Below, in pieces: positions 43,397 to 50,971 of a stretch of DNA of 58,786 bases. The DNA is from Lactiplantibacillus xiangfangensis. GTDB lineage: Bacteria > Bacillota > Bacilli > Lactobacillales > Lactobacillaceae. The first letter of the stretch is position 1, and each line of letters begins with the position of its first letter. Location of the stretch: the NCBI RefSeq assembly GCF_001438845.1, contig NZ_JQCL01000011.1:1-58786 (forward strand), written 5' to 3'. A program made the translations under genes and the position numbers. Under the pieces are notes generated by a model. The model ran no database searches. It was not told the DNA's origin and saw only the letters and a program-made list of their open reading frames with translations.

Positions 43397-44137
43397 TTAT
43401 AATTTACCAAAAAACTTTTGCATATAAAAATTAATATCCTCAGGGCGTGCGTCAATGCCGTACTGTGCTAATACGAAAGTCGACCACTCAAGATACATGC
43501 GCACCTGAGTAGGTGCGTTTAACGCCTGATTGGGCACAACAATTTCGTTAACCGCCGCTTCATCCAGATATTGCTGCGTCATTTTATGTAATTCAGCTTG
43601 AATTTGACGTGCTTTACGCACTTGCGTTTCAAAAGAAAGCCAACTTTTAGGAATCGTTAGCCGAACCTGATTGGCAAATTCAAGTTTGACCCGCTTCCCA
43701 TCGGCCCAATAGTCACTCAGGCCGTGTAAGCCGATCCAATCAGTTGAACTGCGCGTTGCTGCCCCGAGCGGGCTCAAGATATATTGATTTTGAATGATAG
43801 GTAACCTAGTTTGACTATAACCTAACTGCTCAGCCGCCATCGACGTACTCCGCTTATTTTCATAAATCAAGGTATTCACTAACGCTGCCGTTAGCACGTG
43901 TGCACTTTGACTCGTCGCAATAATGCCCCGTTGTGCATCCAAAACAATCGCTTTGATGGCAAGATTCAAGGTCCGAACATCCATGACTGCAAACGTATTT
44001 TTAAAGCTCAGTTTCACGTGATCGTTAACCACCGCGTACGGCAGAATTTGGCTTGGTTGTTCCAGGTCAAAACTTTTGGGATTTTGGTTCCAAATGGCGT
44101 GATTGAACGTGAACGACTTATCTTGGTAATCAAACAT
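43397..44137 (-). CDS. ComK-like competence transcription factor
   Basis: A 246-residue soluble protein. Residues about 112-180 align by eye with B. subtilis ComK. The matched parts are LPIIQNQYILSPLGAATRSS (ComK has IMVDPSNQIFLFPTLSSTR), WIGLH (WISHVH), KRVKLEFANQVRLTIPKS (TEVTFSNGKTMELPIS) and WLSFETQVRKARQIQ (NSFENQVYRTAWLR). It is about 50 residues longer than ComK. ComK activates the DNA-uptake genes in Bacillus. Activity in lactobacilli is not established. It is divergent from a sigma factor gene, with a palindrome in its promoter region. AAGGAGGG precedes the ATG. Confidence 0.7.
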   Translation of the reverse strand: MFDYQDKSFTFNHAIWNQNPKSFDLEQPSQILPYAVVNDHVKLSFKNTFAVMDVRTLNLAIKAIVLDAQRGIIATSQSAHVLTAALVNTLIYENKRSTSMAAEQLGYSQTRLPIIQNQYILSPLGAATRSSTDWIGLHGLSDYWADGKRVKLEFANQVRLTIPKSWLSFETQVRKARQIQAELHKMTQQYLDEAAVNEIVVPNQALNAPTQVRMYLEWSTFVLAQYGIDARPEDINFYMQKFFGKL

Positions 44138-44195
44138 GGATATGGACCCTCCTTAAATTTGGCAGCTAACGACACGACTTACGAAATAAAGTAAC

Positions 44196-44220
44196 TATGG
44201 TAGAAATCATTCATACCATA
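44196..44220. promoter_or_regulatory. Palindrome in the comK-like promoter region
   Basis: TATGGTA (44196-44202) and TACCATA (44214-44220) form a perfect 7-base inverted repeat with an 11-base centre, about one helical turn and a half between centres. It lies 60-80 bases upstream of the comK-like start and could be an operator. The rest of 44138-44412 shows no gene. Confidence 0.4.
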
Positions 44221-44412
44221 ACCATATGATAACAGGCACGTACAAAATAACCAATCATTTATTCCAGCATTCACGGCTTCTAATCAAGTTTTTAACAACT
44301 AATGAATTTCTACACCTTTTTATGCTAAAACTGCAGGTCGCTAATCTGAAGTCATATCGTTAAACTAAACCCAACCTTGGCCAAGGCAAATTAACGAGAA
44401 GAGGAATTCACC

Positions 44413-44955
44413 ATGCGTACTGACCGTTTAGACAATCAATGCGCCTTTGACTTGCTTGCCCATCCCGAACACCAACGCCTCCTGTATGGGGCCTTAAAAG
44501 CCGCGCACGTCACCCGCTACCATCCCCAGTTCGATGACTGTGTCATGGTCGCCCACCTGACCTGGCTATCCGCTTACCAAAACTTTGCGCGCCCATTGCC
44601 AGAAAACCTCGCTGACTTCCGTAAATACGCTTTTCGTCGCATTAAGTGGCGCACCGTTGATTACTTACGCAAGCAAACGTTGCGGCAACGTGACCAACTC
44701 GATTTAGAATACGGCTTGAACGTTCCCATTGACCCAATGCAGGCCCAAGAGACCCATTGGCAGCTTCACGATTTACTGACTAGCCTCCTGACCGTTTGTC
44801 GGCCGGGCGAACGGATTGTCTTAACCGAACTATTTTTAGAAGAACAATCGGTCGCGGACATCATGCGTTTACACGGCGTTAGTCGGCGCACCGTCTATAA
44901 TTGGCGGACCAGTTTGTTAAAAAAGGCCCATCGGTTGTACGCTCGTCAGCGTTGA
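44413..44955 (+). CDS. RNA polymerase sigma factor, ComX/SigH-like
   Basis: A 180-residue sigma-70-like protein. The region 2 equivalent spans about 35-90 (DDCVMVAHLTWLSAYQNF, FRKYAFRRIKWRTVDYLRK). The region 4.2 HTH spans about 140-175 (EEQSVADIMRLHGVSRRTVYNW). This layout matches the divergent ComX/SigH sigma factors that direct competence genes in streptococci and L. sakei. It is divergent from the comK-like gene and followed by three small ORFs. A GAAGAGGAATT site precedes the ATG. Promoter specificity cannot be predicted here. Confidence 0.75.
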   Translation: MRTDRLDNQCAFDLLAHPEHQRLLYGALKAAHVTRYHPQFDDCVMVAHLTWLSAYQNFARPLPENLADFRKYAFRRIKWRTVDYLRKQTLRQRDQLDLEYGLNVPIDPMQAQETHWQLHDLLTSLLTVCRPGERIVLTELFLEEQSVADIMRLHGVSRRTVYNWRTSLLKKAHRLYARQR

Positions 44956-45034
44956 CTTGCACAAATTGACCTACCAAGCCGTTATTAAGGCGTAGGACAC
45001 GCTCTTACAAATCTTAATGAGAGGAGGGAAAACA

Positions 45035-45229
45035 ATGCATGAATGGCTAAGCAGCCGTCTAGTGATTGAAACCACCACTTCTGGCGGCAGTCACCACCGG
45101 CAACACCTTGCGACCACCACACCCGTTACTGACACCCAAATCAATCAGTTAGAACAGATTATCGCCCCACTACTGAAAGATTCAGGCCTCACTATTCAAC
45201 TAGATCAGCAAATCCAATTTTTAATTTAA
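45035..45229 (+). CDS. Small hypothetical protein downstream of the sigma factor
   Basis: A 64-residue soluble protein that I cannot assign. It is polar, with a Thr/His-rich middle (TTTSGGSHHRQHLATTT) and a predicted helix (INQLEQIIAPLLKDSG). It ends in a strand-like QQIQFLI. Its shape is reminiscent of the DUF1659/DUF2922 proteins that follow. The ORF opens at 45017, but GAGAGGAGGG lies before the ATG at 45035. It is 80 bases after the sigma gene. Confidence 0.6.
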   Translation: MHEWLSSRLVIETTTSGGSHHRQHLATTTPVTDTQINQLEQIIAPLLKDSGLTIQLDQQIQFLI

Positions 45230-45313
45230 TTACCTTGCACAATGACTACTAGCCAAACGTTAGTATTAATGTAAGCTGGCCAGCCTACCACCACAAAACT
45301 AGGAGGAACTACC

Positions 45314-45526
45314 ATGAAAAAGACTTGGTTAAAAGCAACCCTTGCAGTACTGATGACAACTGACACGGACGTCAAACGGAAACAATCGTTTAACGCCATC
45401 ACTCAGGATGCCACTGACGAGCAATTAGCCGCTTTTGGTAAAGTTTTGGAAGCCTTGACTGGAAATGATTTTGTTTCAGCTAATATCACCAACGCTTACC
45501 AGTACACGTCAACCCCTGCTGCTTAA
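45314..45526 (+). CDS. DUF1659-like small protein
   Basis: A 70-residue soluble protein. The stretch KRKQSFNAITQDATDEQLAA FGKVLEALTG matches the pattern of DUF1659 ('sfsnv..dAtdeqly.va.al..L'). Function is unknown. AGGAGGAAC precedes the ATG, and the next small gene follows 20 bases later. DUF1659 and DUF2922 proteins commonly occur side by side in Firmicutes. Confidence 0.65.
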   Translation: MKKTWLKATLAVLMTTDTDVKRKQSFNAITQDATDEQLAAFGKVLEALTGNDFVSANITNAYQYTSTPAA

Positions 45527-45546
45527 ATCCAAGGAGGACTTAATTA

Positions 45547-45774
45547 ATGAAAACACTCGATTTAACTTTTAAAACTAGCTTGAATAAGGTCCACCACGTT
45601 AAGCTCCACTACGCTAACGACAATCTAACTCCTGAAGTTGTCAGCAAGGCCATGGCTGATTTAGCTGCCACCAAGTTGTTTACTAAGGGCAACGAAAACT
45701 TGGTCGCAGAACCATTGGCCGCTAAGTACGTTGAAACGGTTGAAACACCCATCATTAAAGCACCAAAAGCATAA
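45547..45774 (+). CDS. DUF2922-like small protein
   Basis: A 75-residue soluble protein. It starts with a strand-like MKTLDLTFKTSLNKVHHVKL, then DNLTPEVVSKAMADLAATKLF. The NENLVAEPLAAKYVETVETP end fits DUF2922, a family of unknown role. It forms a likely two-gene unit with the DUF1659-like gene (20-base gap, AAGGAGGAC site). A strong terminator follows. Confidence 0.7.
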   Translation: MKTLDLTFKTSLNKVHHVKLHYANDNLTPEVVSKAMADLAATKLFTKGNENLVAEPLAAKYVETVETPIIKAPKA

Positions 45775-45796
45775 CCTGATTATCCCTAATTAAGCC

Positions 45797-45834
45797 AAGC
45801 GCGCCCTGGTCAGCAATCTGACCGGGGCGCGCTT
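45797..45834 (+). terminator. Terminator of the sigma / DUF2922 gene group
   Basis: A G/C-rich stem of 17 bases (AAGCGCGCCCTGGTCAG with its inverse, one mismatch) and a CAAT loop are followed by ATTAC, with few T residues. It sits between convergent genes. Confidence 0.75.
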
Positions 45835-45849
45835 ATTACATATATGTAC

Positions 45850-46155
45850 CTAGATATCACACGCTAACCGCGTTCCCTTGGATTCTTCACGACGGACATT
45901 GTAAATCTCAACAATGATACTATTTCCAACCGGATGCCAATCAATGGCTTTCACCAAATCACGCATAAACGTCCGCGTGATCTGGGTCTTAATCGAAATC
46001 CCACTTCGCTCGACATCATCATAAAAGATGACCCGCTGATCCAGCTTATCGACTTTAAAATAGTAATATGCAAAGTGGTCCGTTCCCCGCTTCAAAATCA
46101 AATGGTAAGAAGAATTATAATCCGCTGGAAACACGGTCATCCCGTTGTCATTCAT
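45850..46155 (-). CDS. Hypothetical protein (101 residues)
   Basis: A soluble protein that I do not recognise. It alternates strand-like, aromatic-rich stretches (SSYHLILKRGTDHFAYYYFK, VIFYDDVERSG) with a helix near residues 60-70. No signal or membrane segment is seen. AAAGGATG lies at a good distance from the ATG, and the codon pattern resembles the neighbours, so it is probably real. It is a single gene, reading away from the polysaccharide cluster. Confidence 0.6.
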   Translation of the reverse strand: MNDNGMTVFPADYNSSYHLILKRGTDHFAYYYFKVDKLDQRVIFYDDVERSGISIKTQITRTFMRDLVKAIDWHPVGNSIIVEIYNVRREESKGTRLACDI

Positions 46156-46362
46156 GTTTGTGACATCCTTTACCTGTAGTTTATCGAATTCGATTGCTCG
46201 CCTAATTGTAACGTGAATTTCTTGAAATTCATACCTATTACTGGCAAAAATTGACTAAGCACCGCAAATAGGTAATAATATAGTATAAACTAGTTCTGGA
46301 TGCTTTTTTAAACTAACTATTCTTGAACTAGAATTATTAGTTTTCAAAAAGCTAATTTTTGC

Positions 46363-46368
46363 TATAAT
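46363..46368 (+). promoter_or_regulatory. Promoter A upstream of the polysaccharide cluster
   Basis: TGCTATAAT (46360-46368) is an extended -10 with a perfect hexamer, preceded by a weak TTTTCA 16 bases upstream. It lies about 180 bases before the priming transferase gene. Confidence 0.5.
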
Positions 46369-46409
46369 GAACATAAGTACTGCTAGAATCATGACTGATT
46401 ATAACAATA

Positions 46410-46438
46410 TTTACTTAAATAGTGTTTTGTATTATAAT
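46410..46438 (+). promoter_or_regulatory. Promoter B upstream of the polysaccharide cluster
   Basis: TTTACT (46410-46415) and TATAAT (46433-46438) are spaced by 17 bases. It lies closer to the priming transferase gene than promoter A and gives a ~100-base leader. The rest of 46156-46548 is A/T-rich and shows no gene. TTGACT near 46248 may head a third promoter. Confidence 0.5.
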
Positions 46439-46548
46439 CTTATGGTTATGTTATTAGACTGGCTACTTTAAGTCAGCATTACCATTCAATTGGTAATATA
46501 CCCACTCCGGTTATAAATCTACGGGGGAATATTAAAAGGAAGCATAGG

Positions 46549-47226
46549 GTGTTACTCATGGAATACAAAGAACGAGAAATCAGGCCGATTACGATTGATG
46601 TGACCCATCAACACCGTCGCTACGGTTATCGGCTTGTTAAACGTGTTTTTGACTTTATTGCTAGTGCGTGCGGCTTAATTATCCTTTCACCACTTTTTTT
46701 GGTCGTTGCTATTGCAATCAAGGTAGAAGACCCTCGGGGGAGCGTTTTCTATTCACAGACCCGCCTAGGCCAAGGGGAAATCCCGTTTAAAATGTACAAA
46801 TTTCGCTCAATGGTTTCAAATGCCGACGAACTGTTGAATAAGTTGCTAAAGGAAAACGACGTTGACGGTGCCATGTTCAAGATGCACGATGATCCCCGGG
46901 TTACCAAAACTGGTCGCTTCATTCGTAAATACAGCATCGACGAACTGCCACAACTTTTAAACGTTTTGTTAGGTCAAATGAGCTTGGTTGGCCCGCGTCC
47001 ACCACTGCCACGGGAAGTTGCAGAGTATACGGATTACGATAAACAACGGTTAACCGTTAAACCGGGGTGTACCGGGCTCTGGCAAGCTACGGTCCGAAAC
47101 AGTGTGGGCTTTGACGAGATGGTCAAACTTGATTTGGTTTACATCTCTCGTCGGAGTGTTACTTTTGATTTATACGTCCTATTAAAAACCGTTGGCGTAA
47201 TGATTCATCCAAACGGTGCATATTAA
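46549..47226 (+). CDS. Undecaprenyl-phosphate priming sugar transferase
   Basis: A 225-residue polyprenyl glycosylphosphotransferase (bacterial sugar transferase, PF02397). It puts the first sugar phosphate on undecaprenyl phosphate on the inner membrane face. One membrane helix (about 33-57, FIASACGLIILSPLFLVVAI) precedes the catalytic part with KMYKFRSMV, DELPQLLNVLLGQMSLVGPR and KPGCTGLWQ. It is the short form without the N-terminal multi-helix domain. The GTG start follows AAGGAAG. The sugar (glucose or galactose) is unknown. A terminator follows, so it is probably a single-gene unit heading the cluster. Confidence 0.9.
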   Translation: MLLMEYKEREIRPITIDVTHQHRRYGYRLVKRVFDFIASACGLIILSPLFLVVAIAIKVEDPRGSVFYSQTRLGQGEIPFKMYKFRSMVSNADELLNKLLKENDVDGAMFKMHDDPRVTKTGRFIRKYSIDELPQLLNVLLGQMSLVGPRPPLPREVAEYTDYDKQRLTVKPGCTGLWQATVRNSVGFDEMVKLDLVYISRRSVTFDLYVLLKTVGVMIHPNGAY

Positions 47227-47240
47227 TTAATGAATGCCTG

Positions 47241-47269
47241 AGCGACTGATTATTATCGGTCGCTTTTTA
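47241..47269 (+). terminator. Terminator of the priming transferase gene
   Basis: A perfect ten-base stem (apart from one G-T-type pair) AGCGACTGAT/ATCGGTCGCT is followed by TTTTTAT, 15 bases past the stop. Confidence 0.75.
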
Positions 47270-47398
47270 TATTGAAAACAATTTTAAAATCAGATCAAAA
47301 ACAACTATTGCTAAACTCAAAAACAAAATGAAAATACTAGTTTGTTAATAACAGTCGCAAGCCGAATGAACTCACTACCAGCACCCATAGACCTATGC

Positions 47399-47404
47399 TA
47401 CAAT
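47399..47404 (+). promoter_or_regulatory. Extended -10 before the flippase gene
   Basis: TGCTACAAT (47396-47404) is an extended -10 element, about 60 bases before the wzx-like ATG. No good -35 is seen. Confidence 0.35.
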
Positions 47405-47462
47405 GGCCTTATCACAGGCATTTGTACAGGCTAATTGCCTAACTGAAGCAAGGAGTTCTGCT

Positions 47463-48887
47463 ATGCATATCGTCAAAAATTATTTTTACACTGCGGGCTA
47501 CAATATTCTCATATTGTTAACGCCCCTACTAACTGTACCGTATATTTCTCGCGTTCTTGGACCAACCGGTGTGGGGATTAATGCTTCAACCAACTCAGTC
47601 ATTACTTACTTCTTATTATTTGGTACCGTTGGGATTACGATCTACGGCAACCGGGAAATTGCGTTTATTCGTGACAATCGTACGACCCGTTCAAAAACTT
47701 TTTGGGAAATTGAAATATTACAGCTGATCACCATTAGTATCGCATATTTAGCATTTCTAGTTTTCCTTCTACTTGAACATCAATTTCGTATTTATTTTTT
47801 CTATCAATCTTTTTATATTATTGCAGGTGCTTTCGATATTTCATGGTACTTTATGGGGATTGAAGACTTTAAAAAAACGGTCTTGCGGAACACCCTCGTC
47901 AAGCTCTTTTCGCTTGCATTGATTTTTATTTTTGTCAGGACCCGCCAAGATACTGGCCTTTACATACTAATTTTATCCGGATCACAATTAGTCGGTAACC
48001 TAACATTGTGGCCCTACTTGAAACACAGTGTCGACCGACCCAATTGGTCACAATTACACATTTTTCGCCACTTGCGTTCATCACTTGCACTCTTCATTCC
48101 ACAGATTGCGACGACCGTCTATCTGGCACTTAACAAGACCATGCTCTGGCAGTTGGATTCCGTGCGATCCGCTGGCTTTTACGACTATTCAGATAAACTG
48201 ATCAAGATAGTTTTGGCGCTGGTCACAGCAACTGGGACCGTCATGCTACCACACATCGCGAACCTATACATGAGGCGACAACTGGACAAAGTTAAAGATT
48301 ATCTCTACGTCTCTTTTGACATCGTTCTCTGCATTGCCGTTCCAATGGCTTTTGGGATTGCAGGAATTGCAACCACGTTAGCCCCGTTATTTTTTGGCAA
48401 ATCATTTGCAAGCGTGGACTTGCTTCTTATGATTGAGGCACCAGTTGTCATTCTAATCGGCATTAGTAATGTCCTTGGTCAGCAATATTTGCTGCCAACC
48501 CGTCAAACTAAGTTCTTTACGATTTCAGTTACGTTTGGGGCCATTGTCAATATCCTGTGTAACATCCCCTTAATCCTGTTACTAGGTGTCAGAGGGGCAA
48601 TGCTAGCAACCCTAATTTCCGAAACATGTGTGACGGGTTATCAACTATTTGTTACCCGTCATCAATTGGCCTTTAAACCATTGATTGGTGGTTGGAGTAA
48701 ATATTTATTATCTGGTGCCATCATGTTTGGCGTGATTTATTATTTAAATCGGTCAATGCAGGCTTCCTTTAAAAATTTACTTCTTCAAATTGGGCTCGGT
48801 AGCATTATCTACCTGATTATGCTACTCCTTACAAGACCACCCATTTGGCATACCTTAAAACGTATTAAAAACAGTCAGGTCCGTTAA
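47463..48887 (+). CDS. wzx: Wzx-like polysaccharide flippase (MOP superfamily)
   Basis: A 474-residue protein with about 14 membrane segments that moves lipid-linked repeat units to the outer face. It belongs to the PST/RfbX group of the MOP superfamily. The N-terminus (IVKNYFYTAGYNILILLTPL) and VLGPTGVGINASTNSVITYF are family hallmarks. The longest ORF opens at 47403. AAGGAG before the ATG at 47463 and the family N-terminus favour the shorter start. It lies alone on the plus strand, converging with the rest of the cluster. Confidence 0.9.
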   Translation: MHIVKNYFYTAGYNILILLTPLLTVPYISRVLGPTGVGINASTNSVITYFLLFGTVGITIYGNREIAFIRDNRTTRSKTFWEIEILQLITISIAYLAFLVFLLLEHQFRIYFFYQSFYIIAGAFDISWYFMGIEDFKKTVLRNTLVKLFSLALIFIFVRTRQDTGLYILILSGSQLVGNLTLWPYLKHSVDRPNWSQLHIFRHLRSSLALFIPQIATTVYLALNKTMLWQLDSVRSAGFYDYSDKLIKIVLALVTATGTVMLPHIANLYMRRQLDKVKDYLYVSFDIVLCIAVPMAFGIAGIATTLAPLFFGKSFASVDLLLMIEAPVVILIGISNVLGQQYLLPTRQTKFFTISVTFGAIVNILCNIPLILLLGVRGAMLATLISETCVTGYQLFVTRHQLAFKPLIGGWSKYLLSGAIMFGVIYYLNRSMQASFKNLLLQIGLGSIIYLIMLLLTRPPIWHTLKRIKNSQVR

Positions 48888-48905
48888 TCTGGTCTAATCA
48901 TACTA

Positions 48906-48948
48906 AATAACACCACTTTCCTGTTGAGCTTAGGAAAGTGGTGTTATT
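48906..48948. terminator. Bidirectional terminator between wzx and the leftward gene set
   Basis: A perfect 17-base stem (AATAACACCACTTTCCT with its inverse) and a loop of nine bases lie between the convergent stops. Confidence 0.85.
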
Positions 48949-48966
48949 TAATTACATTTCAACACT

Positions 48967-49743
48967 TTAAAAATGGGTTCGCTTAGTCGCTTGTGGGAAA
49001 AACTTACGCTTTAGTAAATTGTACGCTTTAACCGGTAATTGCTGTTTTTCCATGTACATCACAGGGACTTCGGCACGGGATAACTGCTGATGAGTGAGCC
49101 AAACATCCAGCAATAATTCTGATAAATAGCCAAACACCCTAGCTTCTTGTTGACCATACTGAGAAATATCGACCATTGTTTCCACTTTAAATAGAATTGA
49201 AAAAAGCCACTGCGCATAGGCATCAAAGTATTTAGCTGGCATGATCATCATATTAAACATGTGTGCTGACGTCTTGTGCATTAGCCGGTCATAGTCCGCT
49301 AAATAGTCAGGATAATCCGATACAATCACCTGCCGAACCGTATCTAACGGTTCCTGATGGTGTGCGTGAATATAGTGAGAGTAATTGGTTTCAATATAGT
49401 AATTGCGCTTCTTAGGAACGATTACGTCTCGTTGAGCTAATAGTTGTTCAATGTCAGCCTCACTGAGAATCCCATTTAGTTGCTGTTTCGGATCAGCTGC
49501 TAAATACCGCCGATATTGAACGATTCCCTTCACATCCGCATGACAATTTTTCCAGATCCAGTAAATTGCAGTTAACTCATTAAAATTTGGATTCTTGATC
49601 GAAATATTATCACCCGTATTATCAGATTGATAATGTACTGGTAGCCCGCCATTAATTGCAGCCCCCACAAAAATCGGCTGATAGATTTTATTTGCTGGCA
49701 TTTGGTAAGGCTTATGCGCGGCAACGTAGATTTGAATACTCAT
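48967..49743 (-). CDS. DUF4422 glycosyltransferase
   Basis: A 258-residue cytoplasmic protein of the DUF4422 family (PF14393), found in capsule clusters and thought to be glycosyltransferases. Family landmarks are the N-terminal IQIYVAAHKPY, the GDNISIKNPNFNELTAIYWI stretch, GIVQYRRYL and the HMFNMMIMPAKYFDAYAQWLF region. It would add one sugar to the repeat unit. It is the last gene of the leftward set. A 160-base gap separates it from the acyltransferase gene. Confidence 0.85.
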   Translation of the reverse strand: MSIQIYVAAHKPYQMPANKIYQPIFVGAAINGGLPVHYQSDNTGDNISIKNPNFNELTAIYWIWKNCHADVKGIVQYRRYLAADPKQQLNGILSEADIEQLLAQRDVIVPKKRNYYIETNYSHYIHAHHQEPLDTVRQVIVSDYPDYLADYDRLMHKTSAHMFNMMIMPAKYFDAYAQWLFSILFKVETMVDISQYGQQEARVFGYLSELLLDVWLTHQQLSRAEVPVMYMEKQQLPVKAYNLLKRKFFPQATKRTHF

Positions 49744-49903
49744 TGGCCAGTCCCCCTCTGGTAATGTTCTGATTGTTCATAATTAATATATGGCATTAAT
49801 CATGCATTGGCGCTAATTATCGATTGTTGTTAAATCTAACTTGCTCAGGTTATTTAGTTATTATGGCTAACCAGCATTATACTGTATTATACATATTAAA
49901 ATG

Positions 49904-50962
49904 TCACTTTAAAAAATACTTTCTAGGGAAGAATCCCACTCGAACAATCGGAATTTTAGGAATAACGACCATCCAAAAAGTCACAAATCCAATACGGTAA
50001 AGAATTGTAATCGCCGTTGCCAACCAATTCCCCAAGATTGGTGACGTCTGATTAAATAACCATCCCGCAATTCCAATGACATCTAAATCAATCAAATGAA
50101 AACACAACACGATTAAGGACAATCTGCCATATCGAGCTAATAGATTCAAACTAGGCCGTCCTTGAAAACGATCTAACCAAATACAGCCCTTGATAATGGC
50201 TAGACTAGCACCAATACCACCCAGTACACTAATGACCAAGTTAGGCGAAACTGGTACGGTTAGTGCAAAATACCCCTGAAAAGCACTGACTAACCATGCA
50301 AAAATAAAGACTAAGTACCAAGCATTCTCAACCCGCTCAAGAAAGTTTGTCTGTCTGATCAAGTAACCAGCATATAAAAACACTTGGGATAATAATGCTG
50401 CGTTAAATGCCCATGGCAAGTAAGCTAGTCGTCCCAATACACCCCCCATGACTGCAAGTCCTAGGATAATCCCAATTTGGATTGCTTTAGCCGATTTAAA
50501 CCGCTGTGTCATCACTAATAAGCCATTAAAAAACTGTAACGCAATAAACATACTCAGTAAGAACCAAATTGCGCCGATTGGTGCTACCCGCCAGCCCCAG
50601 GGATTAAAGACCTCTGATCCAGCTCCATAGATGACAGCAAGAATGCCCTGCTTAGTCGACGTAAAATACGGATTAATAACGGCGTTATGGGGTAACTTGA
50701 GTGCTAAGTAATTAATCACCAAAATAACAGTTGCCGTAGTTGCATACGGAACCAATAGATTAACCGCACTGTGTTTAAATTCTTTGCCAATGGGACGCTG
50801 ATGATATAGGTACCCACTCAAAATGAAGAAAATGGGCATGTGAAAAGCAAAAATAAAGCTTCCAAAAAACTGGCCCGTATATGGTCCCAGTGTATGACCA
50901 ATAATCACGGCCAAAATGGCAATTCCCCTTGTAAAGTCGATCCATTGTATTCGTTTTGCCAT
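49904..50962 (-). CDS. Acyltransferase 3-family membrane protein
   Basis: A 352-residue protein with about 10 membrane segments that fits the acyltransferase 3 family (PF01757), probably O-acetylating a sugar of the repeat unit. The start IQWIDFTRGIAILAVIIGHT holds the conserved D-x-x-R and H, and MPIFFILSGYLY is the second motif. It is similar to the YfiQ/WcaF-neighbour type. The start lies nine bases after the stop of the next upstream gene, so both are co-translated. The donor and the acceptor sugar are unknown. Confidence 0.85.
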   Translation of the reverse strand: MAKRIQWIDFTRGIAILAVIIGHTLGPYTGQFFGSFIFAFHMPIFFILSGYLYHQRPIGKEFKHSAVNLLVPYATTATVILVINYLALKLPHNAVINPYFTSTKQGILAVIYGAGSEVFNPWGWRVAPIGAIWFLLSMFIALQFFNGLLVMTQRFKSAKAIQIGIILGLAVMGGVLGRLAYLPWAFNAALLSQVFLYAGYLIRQTNFLERVENAWYLVFIFAWLVSAFQGYFALTVPVSPNLVISVLGGIGASLAIIKGCIWLDRFQGRPSLNLLARYGRLSLIVLCFHLIDLDVIGIAGWLFNQTSPILGNWLATAITILYRIGFVTFWMVVIPKIPIVRVGFFPRKYFLK

Positions 50963-50971
50963 CGGTGCTTG

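Noticed and set aside
44138-44412. ComK box (AAAA-N5-TTTT pair) before comK or the sigma gene
   Set aside because: Only a reversed TTTT-N5-AAAA was found. No proper pair of boxes is present, so autoregulation by ComK is not claimed.
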